Of a stretch of 11,213 nucleotides of DNA, positions 1 to 6,780 are shown one piece after another. The stretch comes from Bacillota bacterium (GTDB lineage Bacteria; Bacillota_A; Clostridia; DSM-8532): assembly GCA_023424865.1 (NCBI GenBank), contig JAFADM010000263.1:1-11213 (forward strand). The letters run 5' to 3'. A program made the position numbers and the translations under genes. Position 1 is the first letter of the stretch; each line of letters opens with the position of its first letter. The notes below the pieces were generated by a model. It ran no database searches and was not told where the DNA came from. It saw only the letters and a list, made by a program, of their open reading frames with translations.

Positions 1-1364
1 GCTTTATTCTGCGTATAGAGGACACGGATCAGGAGCGCTATGTGGAAGGGGCCGTGGACATTATCTATAATACCTTGAAAAAATGCGGCTTAAAGCATGA
101 CGAGGGTCCGGACGTAGGAGGACCCTATGGCCCCTATGTTCAAAGCGAACGAAAGGCAACCTACCTCCCTTATGCCAGGGAGCTTGTGGAGAAAGGACAC
201 GCTTATTACTGCTTTTGCGGCAAGGAGAGGCTTGACGGCCTGAGAGAAGCCTCAGAGGCCAAGGGCCAGACCTTTATGTATGACAGGCATTGCCTTGGGC
301 TTTCCAGGGAAGAAATTGAGACAAAGCTTCAGGCCGGAGAGGCCTATGTTATCCGCCAGAAAATGCCTCGGGAAGGCACCACTACCTTCAGTGATGCCGT
401 TTACGGGGATATAACGGTGGAAAATGCCATGCTGGAGGATCAGATTCTTTTGAAATCCGACGGTCTTCCCACTTATAATTTTGCCAATGTAGTGGACGAT
501 CACCTCATGCACATCACCCATGTTGTACGAGGCAGTGAGTATTTATCCTCCACCCCCAAATACAATCTGCTATATGAAGCCTTTGGCTGGGACATTCCTA
601 CTTATGTCCACCTTCCCCTTCTGGTTAAGCCCGACGGCTCCAAAATATCAAAGCGCAAAGGGGATGCCGGCTTTGAGGACCTCCTTCAAATGGGCTTTAT
701 AGTGGAGGCAGTGCTGAACTATATTGCCCTTTTGGGTTGGTCACCGGACAGCAATCAGGAAATATTCTCCCTTGAAGAGCTTGAAAAGGCCTTTAATATT
801 GAACGTATCGGCCATTCCCCTTCCTCCTTCGATATGACGAAGCTCAAATGGTTCAACGCCGAATATTTAAGAACCATGCCCCTGGAGAAATTTCATAACT
901 ATGCGCTTCCTTTCCTGAAGCAGTCCATAACCAATCCCAATGTGGATCCTTTAAAGGTAAGCCGTATTCTTCAGGCCCGCACAGAGCTTTTAAATGATAT
1001 TCCTTCCAAGGTAGGATTCCTAAACGAGCTTGGTGATTACGATCTGGGAATTTACGTACACAAGAAGATGAAAACAACTCTTGAGAATTCCCTGGACAGC
1101 CTTAAAACAGCGCTTCCCGTTCTGGAGGTTCTGGGCGAGGCGGATTGGAACGAAACCAATATCCACAGCTCTCTTTTTGCGCTTATTGAAGCCCTGAGCA
1201 TTAAAAACGGACAGATGCTCTGGCCGGTGCGTACCGCAGTCAGCGGCTGGGAGGTAACACCGGGAGGAGCCATTGAGCTCGCGGACATACTAGGCAGGGA
1301 AGAAACCCTTCGCCGTATCCGCGTAGGTATCGACAGGCTTTCTGCCGAGCTTGCCAAAGCATAA
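1..1364 (+). CDS. gltX: Glutamyl-tRNA synthetase, 5'-truncated by window edge
   Basis: Class I aminoacyl-tRNA synthetase that charges tRNA with glutamate in the cytosol. The open frame runs from the window edge (first full codon at 3), and 453 residues are visible. The family usually has about 480-500, so roughly the first 35-40 residues, with the HIGH-type ATP motif, lie outside. The fragment opens with FILRIEDTD, a hallmark of the GluRS catalytic core. The KMSKS-type signature appears as SKISKRKGD around 639-665. A Cys-X-Cys pair (210-218) followed by Y-D-R-H-C (279-293) matches the zinc-binding insertion of many bacterial GluRS. The C-terminal third is the helical anticodon-binding region. 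A GTG at 42 is an internal valine codon, not the start. Whether the enzyme also charges tRNA-Gln (non-discriminating form) cannot be told from sequence reading alone. It ends in TAA 24 bases before a strong hairpin terminator. The identification is secure. Confidence 0.96.
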   Translation, partial: FILRIEDTDQERYVEGAVDIIYNTLKKCGLKHDEGPDVGGPYGPYVQSERKATYLPYARELVEKGHAYYCFCGKERLDGLREASEAKGQTFMYDRHCLGLSREEIETKLQAGEAYVIRQKMPREGTTTFSDAVYGDITVENAMLEDQILLKSDGLPTYNFANVVDDHLMHITHVVRGSEYLSSTPKYNLLYEAFGWDIPTYVHLPLLVKPDGSKISKRKGDAGFEDLLQMGFIVEAVLNYIALLGWSPDSNQEIFSLEELEKAFNIERIGHSPSSFDMTKLKWFNAEYLRTMPLEKFHNYALPFLKQSITNPNVDPLKVSRILQARTELLNDIPSKVGFLNELGDYDLGIYVHKKMKTTLENSLDSLKTALPVLEVLGEADWNETNIHSSLFALIEALSIKNGQMLWPVRTAVSGWEVTPGGAIELADILGREETLRRIRVGIDRLSAELAKA

Positions 1365-1387
1365 GCAATAAAAATTAACAGCTTGCA

Positions 1388-1457
1388 AAGAACCCGCCTC
1401 TCACACCCCTGGATGTATGTTCATCCATCATGAAAAGGGTGTGAAAGGCGGGTTCTT
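1388..1457. terminator. Long hairpin terminator between converging genes
   Basis: The outer arms AAGAACCCGCC (1388-1398) and GGCGGGTTCTT (1447-1457) pair perfectly over 11 bp. After a T-A pair and one C/A mismatch the stem continues with TCACACCC (1401-1408) against GGGTGTGA (1437-1444). A smaller hairpin, TGGATG/CATCCA (1410-1427), sits in the apical part. On the + strand the stem is followed by ATTTTAT, a modest U-rich tail for gltX. On the - strand the T-rich stretch is less immediate (complement of 1366-1377). The element lies between gltX (+) and the 2H phosphoesterase gene (-), so use in both directions is plausible. Confidence 0.85.
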
Positions 1458-1512
1458 ATTTTATAAGATCTTAACACGGATTCCATTTGATAAGCACCCT
1501 GTTTGTGATGCC

Positions 1513-2073
1513 TTAAAAGTCAATGCTGCATTGGGACTCGCAGGACAAGCCTCCGTCCATGGGCTCGCATTTAATGAGCTCAGCCTCCGAGAGTGTCGCA
1601 ATAACAGGAAAGCCTGTGTCCATAAAGCCTGCAAGGGCATAGCTTGCTGCTGCTCCGGCCTCATATTCCGTTAGCTTCATAGCCAGCGTACAGTGAGGAA
1701 CCCAATTCTCAGGCAGATAATGGGGCGAAAACAAACCTAAATCCGTGCCAATTAAGGCATAGAGTCTTTTATGAAGAGCCTCCAAAGCCTCATCCTTAAC
1801 GGCCGCAAGGAACAACACCGACTCATTTCCGGGAAAAATACCCAAACTTGTAAATCGTAGTACCGTGTTTCCCATTTCATCGCAAAACCGCCGTATAAGC
1901 ATAGCTATGTCCGGCTCAGTTTCACTTTGCCAGAGGGCCAGTGTCAAATGGGGCCTTATCCCTGCCTTGAGCATATACCCGTTCAGACCGGTATCAGCCA
2001 GCATGTGTATCATTTGGCTTATCCTATTTTCCGTATCCTCGTCGAAATAAAGCACAATGGCATATTCCGGCAT
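1513..2073 (-). CDS. 2H phosphoesterase / 2'-5' RNA ligase family protein
   Basis: A 186-residue predicted cytosolic protein with the two His-X-Thr motifs that define the 2H phosphoesterase superfamily: HLT at residues 42-44 (context RPHLTLALW) and HCT at 127-129 (context VPHCTLAMKL). They are about 85 residues apart, as expected for the two lobes of the fold. Members act on 2'-5' linkages or cyclic phosphates in RNA and nucleotides; the substrate here is unknown. The start at 2073 is supported by AGGAGGTG a few bases upstream. The gene lies 96 bases downstream of the ABC exporter pair in the same direction, with a weak terminator-like hairpin between, so co-transcription is possible but unproven. 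The C-terminus is Cys-rich (C169, C178, C182). Family assignment is firm; function is open. Confidence 0.85.
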   Translation of the reverse strand: MPEYAIVLYFDEDTENRISQMIHMLADTGLNGYMLKAGIRPHLTLALWQSETEPDIAMLIRRFCDEMGNTVLRFTSLGIFPGNESVLFLAAVKDEALEALHKRLYALIGTDLGLFSPHYLPENWVPHCTLAMKLTEYEAGAAASYALAGFMDTGFPVIATLSEAELIKCEPMDGGLSCESQCSIDF

Positions 2074-2128
2074 TTCACCACCTCCTGTTCCGTCTCTACA
2101 GCTTATTCATTTTACTCCTTAATTGCGA

Positions 2129-2156
2129 CAAAAAACGCTTTTATTTTCAAAAAACG
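2129..2156 (-). terminator. Weak terminator-like hairpin after ABC exporter
   Basis: Read on the - strand just after the exporter stop codon, CGTTTTT and AAAAGCG (complement of 2136-2156) can form a 7-bp stem with one G-U pair around a 7-base loop, followed at once by TTTTTTG (complement of 2129-2135). It is AT-rich and weak, so read-through into the 2H phosphoesterase gene is likely. The same segment contains the 9-base direct repeat CAAAAAACG (2129-2137 and 2148-2156). Confidence 0.4.
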
Positions 2157-2169
2157 GTTAGAGTCTGCT

Positions 2170-3915
2170 TTATCCCTGGGTAAACTGGCTGTTATAAAGG
2201 GAGGCATACAAGCCTTTCTTCATAAGCAGCTCCTCATGATTTCCGCTTTCCGCAACATCACCGTTTTCCATAACCAGGATGAGATCGGCCTCGCGTATCG
2301 TTGAGAGCCGGTGAGCGATAACAAAGCTGGTTCTGCCCTCCATCATTTTCAGGAAGGCCTTTTGTATGCGTATTTCCGTCAAGGTATCAATGCTGCTTGT
2401 GGCTTCATCCAATATGAGCATGGGCGGATCTGCCAGCATGACTCTTGCAATGGTCAGAAGCTGCTTCTGGCCCTGAGACAGATTATCGCCTCCATCGGAA
2501 ATAACCGTGTCATAGCCCTCCGGAAGCCTTCGGATAAAGCTGTGGGCATCTGCCGCCTTTGCGGCTGCAATGATGGCCTCCTTCTTGGCATCAGGCTTGC
2601 CGTAAGTAATATTCTCCCGCACCGTACCGGAAAATAACCAGGTATCCTGTAAAACCATACCGATGTTCTTTCGAAGACTGTCACGGGTTATATGGGTAAT
2701 ATCCGTTCCATCAATAGAAATGGTGCCGCCATCCACTTCATAGAACCGCATCAGAAGATTGACCAGAGTGGTTTTTCCCGCTCCTGTTCTTCCCACCACT
2801 GCAATTCGGCTTCCAGGCTTTACAGCCAGATTGAAATTTTTAATAAGGGGCCGCTCCGGCTGATAGGAAAAGCGTACCTTATCGAAATTTACCTTACCCG
2901 TTGTTTCCTCGAGGTTTAGTGCATTCTTCGCATCCGAGATTTCCGGCTCCTGATCCAGCACTGCAAAAATTCGCTGGCTGGAGGCCAGAGCCGCCTGAAG
3001 CTGTGACAGCACTCCGGTGATTTCATTGAAAGGCTTGGCAAACAGGTTTGAATAGATAAGGAAGCTTGAAATACCTCCCACCGAAATGCCTCCCATGATG
3101 GCGGTAATACTGCCGATAACGCCAACCACCGTATAAGTGGTGTTATTAACAAGCCTTGTGGCAGGATTTGTAAGAGAAGAATAGTACTGGGATTTCACTC
3201 CCACGCCTTTAAGCTCCTCATTCAAAGCGCTGAATTTTTCAAAGGAACGGCCTTCATAACCAAAAGCCTTAACCACCTTCTGTCCATTTATGATCTCCTC
3301 CGCGTAGCCGTTAAGCTGGCCTACCAGCCTTGCCTGCTCCTTGAAAAGCATCTGGGAACGAGTGGTAATAAACCGCGCCACGAAAAAGGCAAGGGGCGTT
3401 GACAAAAGCACCACAGCCGTCATCCACCCGCTTATGGTAAGCATGAGCAGGATGGATCCCACCAGGGTAAACACACTGGTTAAGAGGGTGGAAAGCCCTT
3501 GAAGCACGCCTTCTGAAACAGCGTCCATATCATTGATAAACCGGCTTATAATGTCTCCGTGAGGATTGCCGTCAAAGTATTTTAAGGGCAGGGTGTTCAT
3601 TTTTTCAAACAGCTGCTGCCTTATATCCCTCACCATTTTAAAAGCAATTCGGTTGGTAAGATAGGTTAAGAGCCAGGTGAAAAGGCTGCCTATACCGTAA
3701 ATAACGGCAAGGCCGGCAATAATACGGGCTATGGCGTTAAAATCCACCTGTCCTGCGACCGCCATGTCATCAACGGCAAAACCGATGAGCAAAGGTCCGA
3801 GAAGGCTGGCTGCCACGCTTATCAGGGCACAAACAGCAGCATAAGCCACAAGCTTACCGGAGGAGCCCATAAAGTAAAAAAGTCGTTTAAACAGGGTTGA
3901 ATGGGAAGTTTTCAT
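2170..3915 (-). CDS. Heterodimeric ABC exporter, subunit with canonical Walker B
   Basis: A 581-residue half-transporter with six membrane helices (about residues 22-50, 61-87, 144-160, 165-182, 259-278, 281-305) followed by an ATPase domain. ATPase motifs are Walker A GRTGAGKTT 375-383, Q-loop Gln423, signature LSQGQ 479-483 (normally LSGGQ), Walker B MLILD 499-503 with catalytic Glu504, and switch His535. It therefore supplies the competent Walker B and His, but its signature motif, which faces the partner's nucleotide, is altered. That is the known pattern of BmrCD, LmrCD and TM287/288 exporters, which move drugs or lipids outward. Its ATG overlaps the stop of the upstream partner by ATGA (3912-3915), with GGAGG seven bases before the start, so the two are translationally coupled. 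Substrate is unknown; drug export is family inference. Confidence 0.93.
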   Translation of the reverse strand: MKTSHSTLFKRLFYFMGSSGKLVAYAAVCALISVAASLLGPLLIGFAVDDMAVAGQVDFNAIARIIAGLAVIYGIGSLFTWLLTYLTNRIAFKMVRDIRQQLFEKMNTLPLKYFDGNPHGDIISRFINDMDAVSEGVLQGLSTLLTSVFTLVGSILLMLTISGWMTAVVLLSTPLAFFVARFITTRSQMLFKEQARLVGQLNGYAEEIINGQKVVKAFGYEGRSFEKFSALNEELKGVGVKSQYYSSLTNPATRLVNNTTYTVVGVIGSITAIMGGISVGGISSFLIYSNLFAKPFNEITGVLSQLQAALASSQRIFAVLDQEPEISDAKNALNLEETTGKVNFDKVRFSYQPERPLIKNFNLAVKPGSRIAVVGRTGAGKTTLVNLLMRFYEVDGGTISIDGTDITHITRDSLRKNIGMVLQDTWLFSGTVRENITYGKPDAKKEAIIAAAKAADAHSFIRRLPEGYDTVISDGGDNLSQGQKQLLTIARVMLADPPMLILDEATSSIDTLTEIRIQKAFLKMMEGRTSFVIAHRLSTIREADLILVMENGDVAESGNHEELLMKKGLYASLYNSQFTQG

Positions 3916-5645
3916 GCCCTCTCCTCCTCTTCCTTGGTTTGGGAGTGATAAATTTCACGGTAGGTTTCACATTCCTTCAAAAGGGAATCATGAGTACCCT
4001 GCCCCACAATCCTGCCGTCATCAAAAACAAGAATGCTGTCCGCATGTCTGACCGAGCTGATACGCTGGGAGACAATGAGCACGGTGGTGTCGGTAAAATG
4101 TTCCGCTATGGCTTTCCGCAGAGCCGCATCCGTGGCCTGATCCAGCGCGCTTGCCGAATCATCCAGAATGAGTATTTCAGGCTGAGCGGCAATGGCTCTG
4201 GCAATGGAAAGCCTCTGTTTCTGCCCTCCTGAAAAATTGACGCCTCCCCGTGAAACGGTTGAATCATAGCCCTGAGGCAGCTTTTCAATAAACTCGGCAG
4301 CCTGAGCGACCTTGGCTGCATTTCGTATGGCCTCCTCCGAGGCGTTTTCCCTGCCCCAGCGAATGTTTTCAGCCACCGTGCCGGAGAAAAGCAGCGCCTT
4401 CTGAGGCACAAGGCCAATTTTACGGCGAAGGGCTTCAAGGGAGTAATCCTTCACATTCATGCCGTCCACCTCAATATGGCCCTCGGTTACATCGTAAAAC
4501 CGCGGAATTAAATTAATAAAAGTGGACTTGCCCGAGCCGGTGCTTCCTATAAGGCCCACGGTTCTGCCTCGGGGGATGGTGATATTTATATTTGAAAGAG
4601 CTCTGTCGCCTGTTTTGCTGTAGGCAAAGGAAACATTGGAGAAGACGACTGCGGGTACCCGAAGATCAGGAACTCCCGTACCGCTGCTCTTTTCCACCAC
4701 AGAGGGTTTTACATTCAGTACCTCGTTGACACGGGTGATGGAGGCTGCCGCTTTAGTATAAAGTATGATTTGATTCGAAATAACAACCAAGGTCAGAATA
4801 ATTTGCGTGATATAGTTAACAAATGCAATCATCTCGCCCTGGGTCAGCCGGTCATTTTGAATATGGCCCGCTCCAAACCAAAGCACAAGAAGGATTGCCA
4901 CGTTCATAACCAATGAAGTCGCAGGATTCAAGAGGGAGGCGATACGCCCCACCTTTACCGCATTGCTGTAAAGGTCTTCATTGGCTTCCTGGAAACGCTT
5001 TTCCTCCCGATCCCTGCGGGCGAAAGCACGTATGACCCGCACCCCGGAGAGATTTTCCTTCAACACCAGACCCATCTTGTCCAGCCTTTGCTGGTAGGTG
5101 CGGTAAAGCGGCGAGGAACGGTTAATGATAAAATACAATATTATCCCAAAAACAGGTGAAGCGGCCAGAAGAATCAAAGCCAGCTTAAAATCCAGAATCA
5201 TAGCCATGGCAATGGCGCCCAGAACAATGAAGGGCGCACGTACTCCCAGCCGGATAGCCATAGCCACCGCAAGCTGGAGCTGATTGACATCATTGATAAT
5301 CCGGTTTATAAGGGTGGAAGTTCCCAGTTTGTCCAGCTCCCCATGGGAAAGAGAGGATATATGGCGGAACATGGCGTTACGCAGAGTGGTTCCAAAGCCC
5401 TGAGAGGCCTTTGCGGCGTTGTACTGACATACCATGGAGCACAAAAAGCCCAGCACAACCATAAACAGCATGATGCCGCCTATCTTGAAAATGTAAGCCG
5501 TATCCCGGTTTTTTATTCCAATGTTAATAATGAGAACCATAAGTGTCGGAACGATTAATTCTAAAATGGCTTCGAGAAGTTTGAAAAACGGACCTATGAG
5601 ACATTCTTTTTTGTACGGCTTTAAGTATTCCCATAATTTCTGCAA
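3912..5645 (-). CDS. Heterodimeric ABC exporter, subunit with degenerate Walker B
   Basis: First gene of the exporter pair, 577 residues from the chosen start. It has six predicted membrane helices (about residues 16-44, 52-75, 137-153, 155-174, 245-262, 272-294), then an ATPase domain: Walker A GSTGSGKST 367-375, Gln415, signature FSGGQ 471-475, Walker B ILILD 491-495. The catalytic Glu is replaced by Asp496 and the switch His by Gln527. These changes mark the subunit that builds the degenerate ATP site of heterodimeric exporters. There is no ATG near the N-terminus. The frame opens at a TTG at 5660, directly after a stop codon and without a ribosome binding site. A second TTG at 5645 has GGGGGA seven bases upstream and gives MQKLWEYLKPY, which fits family N-termini better, so I chose it. 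Its promoter is at 5723-5750. Confidence 0.92.
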   Translation of the reverse strand: MQKLWEYLKPYKKECLIGPFFKLLEAILELIVPTLMVLIINIGIKNRDTAYIFKIGGIMLFMVVLGFLCSMVCQYNAAKASQGFGTTLRNAMFRHISSLSHGELDKLGTSTLINRIINDVNQLQLAVAMAIRLGVRAPFIVLGAIAMAMILDFKLALILLAASPVFGIILYFIINRSSPLYRTYQQRLDKMGLVLKENLSGVRVIRAFARRDREEKRFQEANEDLYSNAVKVGRIASLLNPATSLVMNVAILLVLWFGAGHIQNDRLTQGEMIAFVNYITQIILTLVVISNQIILYTKAAASITRVNEVLNVKPSVVEKSSGTGVPDLRVPAVVFSNVSFAYSKTGDRALSNINITIPRGRTVGLIGSTGSGKSTFINLIPRFYDVTEGHIEVDGMNVKDYSLEALRRKIGLVPQKALLFSGTVAENIRWGRENASEEAIRNAAKVAQAAEFIEKLPQGYDSTVSRGGVNFSGGQKQRLSIARAIAAQPEILILDDSASALDQATDAALRKAIAEHFTDTTVLIVSQRISSVRHADSILVFDDGRIVGQGTHDSLLKECETYREIYHSQTKEEEERA

Positions 5646-5722
5646 GATCGGTTCCCCCAATTACATTGAATGAACTGCGTTTAAATGCGAGTTTACTGTC
5701 TATAGCTTTCTTAATCTTTGCT

Positions 5723-5750
5723 ATTATATCACAACTTACAAAAACTTCAA
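5723..5750 (-). promoter_or_regulatory. Promoter of the ABC exporter operon
   Basis: On the - strand TTGAAG (complement of 5745-5750) and TATAAT (complement of 5723-5728) are separated by 16 bases. TG stands one base before the -10, giving an extended -10. Transcription would start near 5716, leaving a leader of about 70 bases before the TTG at 5645. A short inverted repeat GAAAA-TCAAG-TTTTC lies just upstream of the -35, at 5761-5775. Confidence 0.7.
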
Positions 5751-5790
5751 ACCTGAGGCGGAAAATCAAGTTTTCAATTGCAAATACCCA

Positions 5791-5819
5791 TGGTCATCCT
5801 TTATCTGGTAGTTTATAAT
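5791..5819 (+). promoter_or_regulatory. Possible promoter of the DinB-like gene
   Basis: TGGTCA (5791-5796; four of six consensus bases) and TATAAT (5814-5819) are separated by 17 bases. The leader would be about 115 bases. The -10 lies inside the left arm of a 10-bp perfect inverted repeat (5812-5821 with 5838-5847). The region is AT-rich, so a chance -10 match is possible. Confidence 0.45.
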
Positions 5820-5897
5820 AAGCATTATCAGGTCTTTTTATTATAAATAATTGAAAAATGCCGCTGGTATGACAACGAAGGCAGTCATGATGACATA

Positions 5898-5925
5898 GTA
5901 AGCGTACCACTATTGGTTCGCTTAC
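5898..5925. promoter_or_regulatory. 28-bp dyad before the DinB-like gene
   Basis: Arms GTAAGCG (5898-5904) and CGCTTAC (5919-5925), then a T/T mismatch, then ACCA (5906-5909) and TGGT (5914-5917), around a CTAT centre. Eleven of the twelve positions in each arm pair. It ends five bases before AGGAGG (5931-5936). It has no following T tract, so it is not a terminator. It could be an operator for a dimeric repressor or an RNA hairpin that controls ribosome access. No regulator gene is visible in the window. Confidence 0.6.
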
Positions 5926-5941
5926 CACATAGGAGGAAAGC

Positions 5942-6640
5942 ATGGATTACAAGGAAAAGTTAATTTCCCTGATGGATTGCATCTCTGCGCAGGAAAAAAA
6001 ATTTATAAGCGATCTGAAAGGCCAAAAACCTTCATTTAAAAGAAGCTATGACAACTGGGGTTTTATGGACGTTCTTTCCCATTGCAGCTGCTGGCGCATC
6101 CTGGCTGCCGAAAAGCTTGAAAAAATAGCTGCCGGTTCGGTTGTTGATTTCCATGAGAACCTGGATTCCATTAACAGAAAATTTCATGACAGCACCTTTA
6201 CGCTGCCCCTTGAGCAAATAGAGACTCTTACCGAAAAAAGCAGCCTTTTGTTAAAGGATCGCCTTATGCGCCTTGATAATGTCCTGCTGGCATCGAAAAG
6301 CAGGCTTAAGGGCTTTAATAACGATCTTTGGTGCTATGTGCTCGTGGACGGTTTCGTACATCCCACCGTACATATGGTTTTCCATTATATCAAGCTCCAG
6401 TCCTTTGATACCGCCTTTAACCTTCTGCAGGGCAATTACCTTCTGCTTTTGGAGCAAAGCCGCGAACCCGGAATTATAGCAGAATACTTTTCCATGGGCG
6501 AAATCTTTGAAGAGCTGGATGAAATGGAGGACAAAGAAGCAATCTTAGCCAATTTGAAAACCTTCATTGAGAAAAGTACCCACCAGGGAACGCTTACTCT
6601 TTCCGTTACGGAAAATTTCCTTAAGTATAATAAGCTTTAA
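5942..6640 (+). CDS. DinB/DfsB-like four-helix-bundle protein, putative
   Basis: A 232-residue soluble protein without signal peptide or membrane segment, predicted to be almost all helical. Residues 1-165 resemble the DinB/YfiT/DfsB-ClbS bundle: an early helix with W39, H47 and W51 (NWGFMDVLSHC...W), and a late helix HPTVHMVFH (140-148) in which H144 and H148 could join H47 as a three-histidine metal site. Family members include metal-dependent thiol transferases and self-protection or detoxifying proteins; no activity can be assigned here. Residues about 175-232 form an extra acidic helical tail that might be a small helical repeat. The start has AGGAGG five bases upstream. It is divergent from the ABC exporter operon and shares a control region with it, which hints at, but does not prove, a common stress response. 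No clear terminator follows. The fold call rests on motif pattern only. Confidence 0.6.
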   Translation: MDYKEKLISLMDCISAQEKKFISDLKGQKPSFKRSYDNWGFMDVLSHCSCWRILAAEKLEKIAAGSVVDFHENLDSINRKFHDSTFTLPLEQIETLTEKSSLLLKDRLMRLDNVLLASKSRLKGFNNDLWCYVLVDGFVHPTVHMVFHYIKLQSFDTAFNLLQGNYLLLLEQSREPGIIAEYFSMGEIFEELDEMEDKEAILANLKTFIEKSTHQGTLTLSVTENFLKYNKL

Positions 6641-6695
6641 GTTTGTGTAACATTAAAACAAGAATGTCGAAATTCCTCCGAATCTGTTAAAATCA

Positions 6696-6704
6696 TGGTA
6701 TAAT
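6696..6704 (+). promoter_or_regulatory. Extended -10 promoter of galE operon
   Basis: TGGTATAAT gives a perfect TATAAT (6699-6704) with the TG extension. No good -35 is seen 16-18 bases upstream, which extended -10 promoters tolerate. Transcription would start near 6711, about 70 bases before galE. The leader carries a small imperfect hairpin (ACTG 6729-6732 with CAGT 6746-6749, AAA with TTT inside). Confidence 0.65.
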
Positions 6705-6780
6705 CTCTCAGGGATTATGTTTGATTCTACTGTAAAGGGATTTTTCAGTGGAAGCAGGCTTGCATATTGCGGAGGTATTT

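Noticed and set aside
42..44. GTG as start of a complete 440-residue gltX
   Set aside because: The frame continues upstream to the window edge and encodes the conserved FILRIEDTD segment, so the gene is truncated and this is an internal codon.
1417..1674. Open frame on + over the terminator and the 3' end of the 2H phosphoesterase gene
   Set aside because: It begins inside the hairpin, has no ribosome site, and is antisense to a gene with clear HxT motifs.
2129..2156. Pair of CAAAAAACG direct repeats as a mobile-element target duplication
   Set aside because: Only ten bases separate the copies, leaving no element between them; the segment is better read as a weak terminator hairpin with its T tract.
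1927..2304. Open frame on + spanning the 2H gene start and the exporter 3' end
   Set aside because: No ribosome site, no recognisable protein features, and it crosses two real genes on the other strand.
3897..4232. Open frame on + opposite the junction of the exporter genes
   Set aside because: It is a shadow of the conserved ATPase domain on the - strand.
5524..5769. 81-residue open frame on - covering the exporter leader and 5' end
   Set aside because: It is out of frame with the exporter subunit, covers the promoter, and has no ribosome site or family features.
6641..6695. Terminator after the DinB-like gene
   Set aside because: Only very short, poorly paired inverted repeats are present and no T tract follows.
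6748..6780. Upstream GTG extension of galE
   Set aside because: The extra 11 residues are not family-like, and the GGAGG ribosome site at 6771-6775 points to the ATG at 6781.
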